Source of the DNA: Chlorobiaceae bacterium
GTDB taxonomy: Bacteria; Bacteroidota; Chlorobiia; Chlorobiales; Chlorobiaceae
Assembly (NCBI GenBank): GCA_013334925.1
Contig: JAAXWP010000006.1
Span: 10,010 to 68,483 of the forward strand
DNA: 58,474 bases
Direction: 5' to 3'
Shown: one piece after another, positions 1 through 9,766 of the stretch
Position numbering within the stretch: position 1 is the stretch's first letter
Layout: the number at the start of each line of letters is the position of its first letter
The notes under the pieces: generated by a model
What the model saw: only the letters and a program-made list of their open reading frames with translations
Told to the model about the DNA's origin: nothing
The model's database searches: none
Program-made: the position numbers and the translations under genes

Positions 1-14
1 AGGGCTACAAAAAC

Positions 15-40
15 AAAGAGGCCTGAAATCAGGCCCCTTT
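15..40 (-). terminator. Rho-independent terminator of glnN
   Basis: GGCCTGA/TCAGGCC stem-loop lies just past the glnN stop codon; read on the minus strand it is followed by a T-rich tail (TCTTTGTTTTTGT). Confidence 0.8.
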
Positions 41-64
41 GTCACTACTTCTCTTTCCCCTTCC

Positions 65-2209
<2,145 letters not shown>

Positions 2210-2270
2210 GAGATCCTCCTTTTATTGTTGGCTGAGATTGAGCTATTGTACGTTATAGGATAAACCTGTT

Positions 2271-2795
2271 TTATTTCCTCGATTTCTTCTCGTCGAACGT
2301 GATCAGCACCTGACGGTCCTGCAGGTTGTTCTTGACGATCTCCGCACAGATGCGGTTGTTTTTCTTCAACTGTGACAACACGAAACTGGTGTTGGTGCCG
2401 AGCACTCCGGGCCAGCTCTGGATGCGTGACAGGAACCGTTCGAGTGAAGCCGTGTTATGCGTCATGACTTTGAGGATGTGTGAACCCTCACCGGTCACCG
2501 AAAAGCACTCCATGATCTCCTCTTCCTTCATCACATGTTCCATGAAGGACTTGTAATGCCTGGAGGAATCGACTCTAACCCGAACGAAAGCCTGGATATC
2601 GAAACCGAGCTGACGCTCGTCGACCTCCATGGTAAAGCCCTTGATTATCGCGTTTTTCTGCAGCTTGTCCAGCCGCTCACTCACCGAAGGAATCGAGAGG
2701 CCGACAACTTCCGCGAGCTCGCTCAGGCGGATTCTGCCGTTGCCACCGAGGGATTCGATGATTTTGAGGTCGATGAGATCGAGGTGTCCTGACAT
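2271..2795 (-). CDS. Lrp/AsnC-family transcriptional regulator
   Basis: DNA-binding regulator of 174 residues. The N-terminal winged HTH (about residues 5-55) contains the family pattern LDLIDLKIIESLGGNGR followed by LSELAEVVGLS and VSERLDKL; the RAM/AsnC effector domain follows (about 65-145, with CFSVTGEGSHILKV). I start at ATG 2795 (MSGHLDLIDLKI), where the family alignment begins; an upstream in-frame ATG at 2846 would add a 17-residue tail unlike the family. It lies directly upstream of glnN on the same strand, so control of nitrogen assimilation in response to an amino acid is a reasonable inference. Two short AT-rich inverted repeats upstream (2848-2868 and 2885-2901) are candidate autoregulatory sites. 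The effector is not knowable from sequence. Confidence 0.9.
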   Translation of the reverse strand: MSGHLDLIDLKIIESLGGNGRIRLSELAEVVGLSIPSVSERLDKLQKNAIIKGFTMEVDERQLGFDIQAFVRVRVDSSRHYKSFMEHVMKEEEIMECFSVTGEGSHILKVMTHNTASLERFLSRIQSWPGVLGTNTSFVLSQLKKNNRICAEIVKNNLQDRQVLITFDEKKSRK

Positions 2796-2847
2796 AACAG
2801 AATCTTCAATTTTGTAAGAAATTAATGAAATCTTAGAAATAAGCAAG

Positions 2848-2901
2848 CCTCTTTCTTAATAAAAGAGGATAATCACAATATTTTTCCTAAAAAAATTAGG
2901 A
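2848..2901. promoter_or_regulatory. Two AT-rich inverted repeats upstream of the Lrp-type gene
   Basis: CCTCTTT/AAAGAGG (2848-2854 with 2862-2868) and TCCTAA/TTAGGA (2885-2890 with 2896-2901) stand 50-105 bases before the regulator start. Position and AT content fit operators of a self-regulating Lrp protein; binding is an inference. Confidence 0.35.
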
Positions 2902-3056
2902 CCTCTGAGACAAGACCGGATTAAACGCGTGGAAAGGGGATTGTTATTTGCAATCAAGAATGTAACTTAATAAAGCGTGTCTCTCAACTGGTTTCTCTGC
3001 AGTGCGCCTGCATATGAAAGGGTCCAGGCACCAATCCCCCAGTAAAATGGATTTAT

Positions 3057-3251
3057 ATGAAGGAGTATTGTAAAAAATTTTCGGAAGAACAGGACGACAG
3101 CCAGGAGAAAAATCTGCAGGACGAGCGTGAGCAGGCGCTCCATCAGCGACCTGCGAACGAGGATCTTCGTTTTGTGGTGAGGGAGTCTTTCAATCTGGGT
3201 CTCAGGTTTATCACCGAGCTCGAAAAAATGCTCAGGAAACTCGATGACTGA
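3057..3251 (+). CDS. Small hypothetical protein, acidic/charged
   Basis: I do not recognise this 64-residue protein. It is highly charged in its first half (EEQDDSQEKNLQDEREQ), has no signal peptide or membrane segment, and ends in a likely amphipathic helix (LRFITELEKMLRKLDD). The start lacks a clear Shine-Dalgarno sequence. Base composition is close to that of neighbouring genes and the frame is not a shadow of another gene, so it may be real; alternatively it is a chance frame in the lrp-crtQ gap. Confidence 0.4.
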   Translation: MKEYCKKFSEEQDDSQEKNLQDEREQALHQRPANEDLRFVVRESFNLGLRFITELEKMLRKLDD

Positions 3252-3339
3252 AGGGTAAAACAGTCACACCCTCCCGGTCTTTCGCCTTCAGTCATAAATC
3301 CGGCGGTCATAAATCGAAAAAATTCCTGGAGAAAGGCCT

Positions 3340-3426
3340 GTCATTCTGAATGAAGCATAGCGGAATGAAGAATCCATCTTACTATTATAAAATGAGTTCC
3401 GGATTTCTCACTACACTCGGGATGAC
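3340..3426. repeat. Dispersed inverted-repeat element, copy A
   Basis: Begins GTCATTCTGAATGAAG, contains GAAGAATCCAT and an inverted match ending CTCGGGATGAC. The same ends recur at 29538-29657, 36319-36404 and 36931-37027. It lies in the 349-base gap before crtQ. That gap also holds a perfect 14-base palindrome CTGAAGCGCTTCAG at 3468-3481 and a TATATT box at 3543; no gene is seen in it. Confidence 0.75.
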
Positions 3427-3600
3427 TTTCAGGAAAACCATTGTTCAAACAATGATCGATACCTGTGCTGAAGCGCTTCAGTCCTGACCTGAAGCGATGA
3501 TGGAAGCTGCTTTTTCTCCTCCCGCACCTGCCTCAAATTACGTATATTCTATTATAAAACGAGTTAACGTTTTCACCCATAACGATCAACCTCAAAGACG

Positions 3601-4989
3601 TTGAAAGTAGCAATATTCGGAGCTGGCGTAGCCGGCCTCAGCGCAGCCATAGAGCTGGTCGAACGCGGTCATACAGTCGAGATTTACGAAAAACGGAAGG
3701 TCCTTGGCGGTAAAGTGTCGGTCTGGAAGGACACCGACGGCGACTCCGTCGAATCAGGACTGCATATCGTCTTCGGCGGATACACCCAGCTTCAGGAGTA
3801 TCTCAGGAGAATCGGAGCTGCGGACAACTATCTGTGGAAAGACCATGCGCTGATTTATGCGGAATCTGATGGTCGGCAGTCGTTTTTCAGGAAAGCAAAT
3901 CTTCCGAGCCCGTGGGCAGAGGTGGTTGGAGGCCTTCAGGCTGATTTCCTGACCATGTGGGACAAGATTTCGCTCATCAAGGGGCTCTACCCTGCCCTTG
4001 CCGGTAACGAAGAGTATTTCCGGAGTCAGGACCACATGACCTATGCTGAATGGCATCATCTGCATGGAGCATCAGAAAACTCCCTGCAGAAACTCTGGAG
4101 GGCCATCGCACTGGCCATGAACTTCATCGAGCCGAACGTGATCAGCGCAAGGCCGATGATCACTATCTTCAAGTACTTCGGCACCGATTACGCGGCCACA
4201 AAGTTCGGGTTCTTCCGCAAAAACCCGGGCGACTCGATGATCGAGCCGATGCGGCAATATATCCAGAGCAAAGGCGGCAGGATTTTCATCGACGCGCCCC
4301 TCAGCCGTTTCGAACTGAACGAGGACCAGACGATCCGATGCGCGGTGCTCAGGGATGGCCACAAAATCGAGGCTGACGCCTACATCTCGGCACTGCCGGT
4401 TCACAATGTCAAAAAGGTGATCCCCAACGAATGGCTCAGGCACGACTATTTCAGGAACCTGCACGAATTTGTCGGCAGCCCTGTGGCTAACTGCCAGCTC
4501 TGGTTCGACCGAAAAATCACCGATACCGACAACCTCATGTTCTCACAGGGCACCGTGTTCGCCACCTTCGCCGATGTCTCCATCACCTGTCCCGAGGATT
4601 TCCAGGCAGGTATGGGTTCGGCCAGCGGCGGCAGTGTCATGAGTCTGGTACTCGCCCCTGCGCATCAGCTGATGGACCTCCCGAACGAGGTGATCATCTC
4701 GATGGTCATGAAAGACATTCACGACCGCTTCCCGAAATCGAGGGATGCAAAACTGCTCAAATCGACCCTCGTCAAGATACCGCAGTCGGTCTACAAGGCA
4801 GTTCCCGACGTCGACAAATTCCGGCCCGACCAGATCAGCCCCGTCAGGAACTTCTTCCTGGCCGGAGATTACACCTACCAGCGCTATCTCGCCTCCATGG
4901 AAGGTGCTGCTCTCAGTGGTCGGCAGGTCGCAGAGAAACTGATCACGAAGCTTGCTCCGGCAACGGCGGCAACCCTGAATCTGAGCTGA
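3601..4989 (+). CDS. crtQ: Zeta-carotene desaturase (CrtQ type)
   Basis: FAD-dependent desaturase of the plant/cyanobacterial-type carotenoid pathway, converting zeta-carotene toward lycopene at the membrane; in green sulfur bacteria this leads to chlorobactene. The 462-residue protein opens with the dinucleotide-binding fold GAGVAGLSAAIELVERGH and the IYEKRKVLGGKV segment (residues 7-40). It continues with SGLHIVFGGY, typical of ZDS/PDS rather than bacterial CrtI, and the ISARPMITIF block; the C-terminal FAD motif is FFLAGDYTYQRYLASMEGAALSGR. CrtP (phytoene desaturase) is the closest alternative. Translation starts at a TTG (3601) because the family N terminus begins there and no nearby ATG exists. 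A TATATT box lies 53 bases upstream. The next gene starts 3 bases after the stop. Confidence 0.85.
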   Translation: MKVAIFGAGVAGLSAAIELVERGHTVEIYEKRKVLGGKVSVWKDTDGDSVESGLHIVFGGYTQLQEYLRRIGAADNYLWKDHALIYAESDGRQSFFRKANLPSPWAEVVGGLQADFLTMWDKISLIKGLYPALAGNEEYFRSQDHMTYAEWHHLHGASENSLQKLWRAIALAMNFIEPNVISARPMITIFKYFGTDYAATKFGFFRKNPGDSMIEPMRQYIQSKGGRIFIDAPLSRFELNEDQTIRCAVLRDGHKIEADAYISALPVHNVKKVIPNEWLRHDYFRNLHEFVGSPVANCQLWFDRKITDTDNLMFSQGTVFATFADVSITCPEDFQAGMGSASGGSVMSLVLAPAHQLMDLPNEVIISMVMKDIHDRFPKSRDAKLLKSTLVKIPQSVYKAVPDVDKFRPDQISPVRNFFLAGDYTYQRYLASMEGAALSGRQVAEKLITKLAPATAATLNLS

Positions 4990-4992
4990 ACC

Positions 4993-6048
4993 ATGAAAGA
5001 AGACTCCACCTCCTGCCGGCCTTGTACCGACGAGCTGCAAGAGACCGCAGCGACCAGCTGCAGCGATCGTGGCGGAGAAGGCATTGCGCCATTCGCCACG
5101 ACGCTTGCCGACCATGGCCTCGCCCCGCTCCATGCAACGGGCATCGACATCCTGCAGGTAAACACCGGTTACCGGTGCAACCTGCGGTGCACGCACTGCC
5201 ATGTGGATGCGCGACCGGACCGGACGGAGATGATGAGTCGTGATACCATGGCTCAATGTATCGAAGTGCTGAAATCGAACCCGGTACGAACGCTCGACAT
5301 CACCGGAGGCGCTCCGGAAATGAATCCCGATTTCCGCTGGTTCCTGCAGGAAGCCAGGGCGGCGAGGCCGGATCTCGAAATTCTGGTCAGAAGCAACCTC
5401 ACCCTTCTTGTCCGACCTGAAACATACGCTGATATTCCCGACTTGCTCAGGGAGCTTCGTGTCAATCTGATCGCATCGCTGCCCTGCTACACGAAAGACA
5501 ACGTCGACCGTCAGCGCGGCAACGACGTATTCGAACGATCGATTGAAGCGCTCCGTATGCTCAACGGTATCGGATACGGTGTCGAGGGCAGTCCGCTTGA
5601 GCTGAACCTGGTCTACAATCCCGGCGGCCCGTACCTGCCTGGCTGCCAGCACCAGCTGGAGGCGGATTACCGGAAGCAGCTCATGGAACAGTTCGGCATC
5701 AGCTTCACCAGGCTGTATACGATCACCAACATGCCGGTCAGCCGTTTCCTGCAGAGCCTCGTCGATTCAGGACAGTATTGCACCTACATGGAGCTGCTGG
5801 CGACGAGTTTCAACCCCGCCGCCGTCGGCGCACTCATGTGCCTCAACACTATCTCGGTACGCTGGGACGGAAAGCTTTACGACTGCGACTTCAACCAGAT
5901 GCTTGACATTCCGGTCGACACCTCAGCTCCTCAAACTATCGGAGAGTTCGATCGGGCGCGACTCGTCGGACGCAGGATTTCAATCGGCCAGCACTGTTAC
6001 GGCTGTACCGCCGGGGCAGGATCGAGCTGTCAGGGCAGTCTCCTGTGA
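4993..6048 (+). CDS. arsS: Radical SAM protein, ArsS (arsenosugar biosynthesis) type
   Basis: A 351-residue radical SAM enzyme. The 4Fe-4S/SAM site is CNLRCTHC (C62, C66, C69), followed by LDITGGAPEMNP, the glycine-rich SAM-binding strand. The C-terminal part (about 215-351) is the DUF3641-like domain with LCLNTISVRWDGKLYDCDFNQ and a terminal cysteine cluster (C335, C338, C346) likely to hold a second iron-sulfur cluster. This architecture is that of ArsS-like proteins, which in characterised systems add a 5'-deoxyadenosyl group to methylated arsenic. The two downstream genes are the glycosyltransferase types that accompany ArsS. No ArsM methyltransferase is visible in the window, so the arsenic substrate is inferred from family and context only. 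It starts 3 bases after crtQ and its stop overlaps the next start (GTGA). Confidence 0.8.
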   Translation: MKEDSTSCRPCTDELQETAATSCSDRGGEGIAPFATTLADHGLAPLHATGIDILQVNTGYRCNLRCTHCHVDARPDRTEMMSRDTMAQCIEVLKSNPVRTLDITGGAPEMNPDFRWFLQEARAARPDLEILVRSNLTLLVRPETYADIPDLLRELRVNLIASLPCYTKDNVDRQRGNDVFERSIEALRMLNGIGYGVEGSPLELNLVYNPGGPYLPGCQHQLEADYRKQLMEQFGISFTRLYTITNMPVSRFLQSLVDSGQYCTYMELLATSFNPAAVGALMCLNTISVRWDGKLYDCDFNQMLDIPVDTSAPQTIGEFDRARLVGRRISIGQHCYGCTAGAGSSCQGSLL

Positions 6049-6656
6049 GCGAACGGGAGAACCGGCTTCTTGTCGTCTTCTCCAGAAACCCGGTAGCCGG
6101 ACGGGTGAAGACACGCCTGGCGGCATCCATCGGTGACCGGGAAGCTCTCGCAGTCTATGAACATCTGCGCGATATCACTGAACGCGAAACCTCGAAAGCG
6201 GAGTGTGACCGGGCGGTGTACTACTCTGACTTCATACCTGAAAACGACCTTTTCCTGAAGAGTGACACGCGTGCCCTACTCCAGAGCGGGGCTGATCTTG
6301 GCGAACGGATGCACCGGGCATTCATCGACGCCTTCACACTCGGCTACCGTCATGTGGTGCTGATCGGCACCGATTGCCCCGACCTCTCGGCGTTCCTTAT
6401 CGACCGGGCATTCGATGCGCTCGCGGAGTTCGACGTGGTCCTGGGTCCAGCCCGGGACGGCGGTTTTTACCTGATCGGACTCAAACATGCCGTGCCGGAA
6501 CTCTTCCTCGGTCGGCGATGGAGCACTTCGGCGGTGCTGACTGAGTCGCTGAACATCATCAGAAGTCTGAAAAAGGAGTACACACTCCTGCCGGCACTTT
6601 CGGACATTGACACCATCGACGATCTTCTGGAGTGGGGTCTATGGAAGCAGAACTGA
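6045..6656 (+). CDS. DUF2064 / TIGR04282-type glycosyltransferase
   Basis: A 203-residue protein of the family found beside ArsS. It starts with LLVVFSRNPVAGRVKTRLA, the nucleotide-sugar-like P-loop of DUF2064 proteins, and carries VVLIGTDCPDLS and VVLGPARDGGFYLIGLK, the metal and sugar-nucleotide binding strands of GT-A-like transferases. No membrane segment or signal peptide is present, so it is cytoplasmic. The GTG start overlaps the arsS stop and its own end overlaps the next gene by 16 bases, which indicates a tightly coupled three-gene operon. Its presumed job is assembly of an (arseno)sugar moiety; a nucleotidyltransferase role is an alternative. Confidence 0.8.
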   Translation: MSERENRLLVVFSRNPVAGRVKTRLAASIGDREALAVYEHLRDITERETSKAECDRAVYYSDFIPENDLFLKSDTRALLQSGADLGERMHRAFIDAFTLGYRHVVLIGTDCPDLSAFLIDRAFDALAEFDVVLGPARDGGFYLIGLKHAVPELFLGRRWSTSAVLTESLNIIRSLKKEYTLLPALSDIDTIDDLLEWGLWKQN

Positions 6657-7330
6657 GCATCATCATCCCGGCATGGAACGAAGAGGCCGTTATCGGAAAA
6701 ACGCTCGACTCACTCTGCCATGCCGCCGCAGGAAGGAGCGATATCGAAATCGTCGTCAGCATCTCGGGAGATGACCGTACCGAACAGATCGCCGGCAGAT
6801 TCCCGGTTATCGTCTGCCGGTCGGAAAAAGGCCGCTCGAAACAGATGAATGCCGGGGCGGCAAGAAGCAGTGGCCGGATACTCTATTTCCTGCATGCCGA
6901 TACCATTCCTCCCTCCTCCTTCATCGATGACATCTTCACGGCAGTCCGGAACGGAGGCGAAGCCGGATGCTTTCAGATGGAGTTCGACGATCCGCACTGG
7001 ATCATGCAACTCTACGGCTGGTTCACACAATTTTCCCTGCCGGTTTGCCGGGGCGGTGACCAATCCCTCTTCATCACAGCGGAACTGTTCCGGAACATCG
7101 GAGGATTCAATGAGTCGATGCAGATCATGGAGGATATCGAGATCATCGATCGCATCCAGCGGCACACCAGCTTCCATATCCTCGATAATCGCGTCACCAC
7201 ATCGGCGAGAAAATACCAGGTAAACGGTATGATCCGACTGCAGGCTATCTTTGGAACGATTCACCTGATGTACGCATTCGGCTGCAGCCAGGACGACATC
7301 AGGGATTTTTACCGCAATTCGATCTCCTGA
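6641..7330 (+). CDS. Family 2 glycosyltransferase (TIGR04283 type)
   Basis: GT2-type transferase of 229 residues. It begins with the canonical ELSIIIPAWNEEAVI, followed by the DDRT acidic motif, GRSKQMNAGA and LHADTIPP (a DxD-like LHADT metal site), then GGFNESMQIMEDIEI, the acceptor-side ED motif. I place the start at ATG 6641, which has a GGAG/GGGG ribosome binding site just upstream, rather than the GTG at 6632. It overlaps the preceding gene by 16 bases and closes the arsS operon. Its family is recurrently associated with ArsS, so transfer of a sugar in arsenosugar or arsenolipid synthesis is inferred. Confidence 0.8.
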   Translation: MEAELSIIIPAWNEEAVIGKTLDSLCHAAAGRSDIEIVVSISGDDRTEQIAGRFPVIVCRSEKGRSKQMNAGAARSSGRILYFLHADTIPPSSFIDDIFTAVRNGGEAGCFQMEFDDPHWIMQLYGWFTQFSLPVCRGGDQSLFITAELFRNIGGFNESMQIMEDIEIIDRIQRHTSFHILDNRVTTSARKYQVNGMIRLQAIFGTIHLMYAFGCSQDDIRDFYRNSIS

Positions 7331-7367
7331 TCGAGGTTTTTTACATCGTCACGAAACCCCGCAGATG

Positions 7368-7408
7368 TTGACGATTGTTAGCGAAGCCCATTATTATTTG
7401 TATATTTG
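7368..7408 (+). promoter_or_regulatory. Candidate promoter of the chlorosome gene
   Basis: TTGACG (7368-7373) and TATTAT (7392-7397) are 18 bases apart, and a TATATTTG box follows at 7401-7408, 78 bases before the start codon. The last box resembles the TAnnTTTG -7 element described for Bacteroidota. Which box is used cannot be told from sequence. Confidence 0.4.
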
Positions 7409-7485
7409 GATATATGATATCCTGCCATGGCTCTGCCCGGGCAGGACAGGTTTAACCCGCTAATTCTCCAAAAACACTGCATATT

Positions 7486-8130
7486 ATGGCACCAGAAGAA
7501 CTGAACAAACCTGCCGCACCGAAACCGGCAGCTCCAGCACCGGTCAGCAACGCCGGAAACGGTGATATGGCACATCTGATCGGCAACATGGGCATCCTGA
7601 TCGACTCGGCCGTCGAGTCCGTACAGGGCGTCATCAGCACGGTGAGCACGGCAACCGGTCAGCTCATCGAAGGGGTCACCACCACGATCAACTCCGAGCC
7701 TGTCAAGGAGATGCTGAATAACGTCAACGCAGCAACCGGCCAGCTCATCGAAGGTGTGACCGCAACCCTGAAATCCGATCAGGTCCAGCACTCTTTCCAG
7801 GAGCTCGGCAAATTCTGGGATGGCCTGATTTCAAACCTGAACGAAACGGTAAAAACCGGCCAGGTGAAAAACCTGTTCGAAAACGTGAGCTCAGGCATGA
7901 ACCAGCTGGTCAGCAACGTATTCTCTTCTGCAGTGCCGCCGTCGTTCCTGCCTACGGCTGAAGACAAGAAAAAGTTCATCCAGGAGATCCATTTCAACCC
8001 GAAAGAGGCTCCGGCCCGGGAAGAGGCTCCGGCAAAACCGGCAGAAGCAGCGGTCAGACCTGCCGCTCCGGCAACTCCGGCACCAGCTCCGGCACCGGCA
8101 AATCCTCAGGCCGGATCTTCGGCAAAGTAA
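7486..8130 (+). CDS. csmH: Chlorosome envelope protein, likely CsmH
   Basis: A 214-residue protein with no signal peptide. An Ala/Pro-rich N terminus precedes a helical region made of two near repeats, TATGQLIEGVTTTINSEPVK and NAATGQLIEGVTATLKSDQV (about residues 55-105). A further helical segment ends in LPTAEDKKKFIQEIHF, and the tail is rich in Ala, Pro and Glu. This composition and repeat style match chlorosome envelope proteins of the CsmC/CsmD/CsmH group, which sit in the lipid monolayer around the BChl c antenna. The length fits CsmH (about 216 residues as I recall it) better than the shorter CsmC and CsmD. It has its own promoter region and is followed by a strong hairpin, so it is probably monocistronic. 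The exact paralogue is from memory of the family, not from a search. Confidence 0.7.
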   Translation: MAPEELNKPAAPKPAAPAPVSNAGNGDMAHLIGNMGILIDSAVESVQGVISTVSTATGQLIEGVTTTINSEPVKEMLNNVNAATGQLIEGVTATLKSDQVQHSFQELGKFWDGLISNLNETVKTGQVKNLFENVSSGMNQLVSNVFSSAVPPSFLPTAEDKKKFIQEIHFNPKEAPAREEAPAKPAEAAVRPAAPATPAPAPAPANPQAGSSAK

Positions 8131-8153
8131 GCTCACGCATCCGGGTATGAACC

Positions 8154-8188
8154 CGCCGTGCAGGCCGCAATCAGCGGCCTGCACGGCG
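8154..8188 (+). terminator. Strong hairpin after csmH
   Basis: Perfect 15-base-pair stem CGCCGTGCAGGCCGC / GCGGCCTGCACGGCG with an AATCA loop, 24 bases after the csmH stop. There is no T tract, so it may act as an mRNA-stabilising or attenuating hairpin rather than a classical terminator. Confidence 0.6.
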
Positions 8189-8219
8189 AATCCGGCGCGA
8201 CATGGGTAATGCAGGTGAC

Positions 8220-9695
8220 ATGAAAAACCCCGAAACATCGAGATCCAACATTTTGAAGCCAGAAGAAACAAACGCGGGACCGGATAAAAACGCCAGCAGC
8301 AAACTCGTTCTGATTGCCGATGACGACAGCTCCTCTCGCAAGCTCCTTGGGCACTTCATCTCCAAGATGGGTTACAACACGATCTTTGCGGAAGATGGAG
8401 AAATGTGTATTTCACTCATCAACGACAACCCCGTAGACATTCTGCTGCTCGACATCAACATGCCGAAAAAAGACGGCTTCGATGTCATGAGTTACCTGGC
8501 CGAAAGAAGTATCAAGTTACCGGTCATCATGGTCACGGCATCCAACGAAATCCCTCTGGCCGTGCGATGTATCAAGATGGGCGCCTATGAATACCTGACC
8601 AAACCGCTGGACATAGAGCGGCTCAGGATCGTTTTCAGAAACGCCATCAAGGAAACGGTCCTTCAGAACGAGGTGCAGCAGCTCAAGAAAGAGCTTCGCA
8701 CCAAGGAGGTCTTCCGGCACATCATCGGCAAGAGCGGCGCGATCAAACGGGCGATGGAACAGGCCATGCAGGTCATGGAAACCGATCTGAACGTTCTGCT
8801 GCTCGGCGAAAGCGGCACGGGCAAGGAGCTGTTCGCCCAGGCCATCCACCAGGGCAGCAAGCGCAAGAACGGTCCTTTCGTGTCGATCAACTGCGCGGCC
8901 ATCTCGAACGAACTTGCCGACAGCCTCCTGTTCGGCCACAAGAAAGGCGCGTTCACGGGTGCAAACAGCGATCACGTCGGGTTCTTCGAACAGGCCGACG
9001 GTGGAAGTATCTTCCTTGACGAAATCGGCGACATGAACTCCGAAATCCAGGCAAAGGTACTCAGGGTCCTGCAGGAACGGAAGATCCGCAGAGTGGGTGA
9101 AAAGACGGAACGGTCGGTCGACTTCAGGGTCATCTCCGCCACCAATCAGGATTTTGCCAGGGCTATCGACAACAACACCTTCCGCGAAGATCTCTACTAC
9201 AGGCTCGAAGAGTTTCCGATCGGCATTCCGCCGCTTCGTGAACGTAAGGAGGACATTTCGATACTGGCGAGTTATTTCCTCGACCAGTTCTGCAGCGCCA
9301 ACAATCTCGGCCCGATGCACATCAGCGAAAGTACACTGTCCAATCTCGGTGACTATCACTGGCCAGGAAACGTCCGCGAACTCAAGAACGCAGTCCAGCG
9401 TGCCGCGGTGACCTCGAGAGGCCAGGTTATCGAGAAGCTGGTATCTTCACTCCAGACGTCGCGTCAGCCTGCAGTGCAGAGCCCGATGAGAACTATGGAC
9501 AAAGGTGAACAGGAGGTCCAGGAGGAGCCGAAAGAGCGCCCGGACAGCACCTTCACCATGGATGAACTCGAGAAAGCTGCCGTACAGAAAGCGTTTGCCA
9601 ATGCACATGGCAACGCATCCAAAGCGGCGGAAAGTCTCGGGATCAGCAGGGCCACGTTCTACAGAAAATTGAAAAAGTATGGTATTTCGGAGTGA
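8220..9695 (+). CDS. Sigma-54-dependent response regulator (NtrC family)
   Basis: A 491-residue activator with three parts: a receiver domain (about 28-145, phospho-acceptor D78 in VDILLLDINMP, acidic DDD pocket at 34-36 and K128 in LTKPL); an AAA+ domain (about 165-400, Walker A GESGTGKE 196-203, sigma-54 contact loop GAFTGA 243-248, Walker B FLDEIGD); and a C-terminal Fis-type HTH (GNASKAAESLGISRATFYRKLKKYG). I start at ATG 8220, which has AGGTG upstream; an in-frame ATG at 8202 would add six residues. No cognate histidine kinase is adjacent. It follows csmH by 89 bases, with the hairpin between, so control of antenna genes is possible but only inferred from position. Confidence 0.93.
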   Translation: MKNPETSRSNILKPEETNAGPDKNASSKLVLIADDDSSSRKLLGHFISKMGYNTIFAEDGEMCISLINDNPVDILLLDINMPKKDGFDVMSYLAERSIKLPVIMVTASNEIPLAVRCIKMGAYEYLTKPLDIERLRIVFRNAIKETVLQNEVQQLKKELRTKEVFRHIIGKSGAIKRAMEQAMQVMETDLNVLLLGESGTGKELFAQAIHQGSKRKNGPFVSINCAAISNELADSLLFGHKKGAFTGANSDHVGFFEQADGGSIFLDEIGDMNSEIQAKVLRVLQERKIRRVGEKTERSVDFRVISATNQDFARAIDNNTFREDLYYRLEEFPIGIPPLRERKEDISILASYFLDQFCSANNLGPMHISESTLSNLGDYHWPGNVRELKNAVQRAAVTSRGQVIEKLVSSLQTSRQPAVQSPMRTMDKGEQEVQEEPKERPDSTFTMDELEKAAVQKAFANAHGNASKAAESLGISRATFYRKLKKYGISE

Positions 9696-9766
9696 ACACC
9701 CGCTTCACGACCGATGATTTTATTAAAGCCGGATAACACTTTGATGGCTGAAGGCACGAAGACAAC

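Noticed and set aside
7426-7506. Short frame (MALPGQDRFN...) before csmH
   Set aside because: No ribosome binding site and it overlaps the csmH start in another frame.
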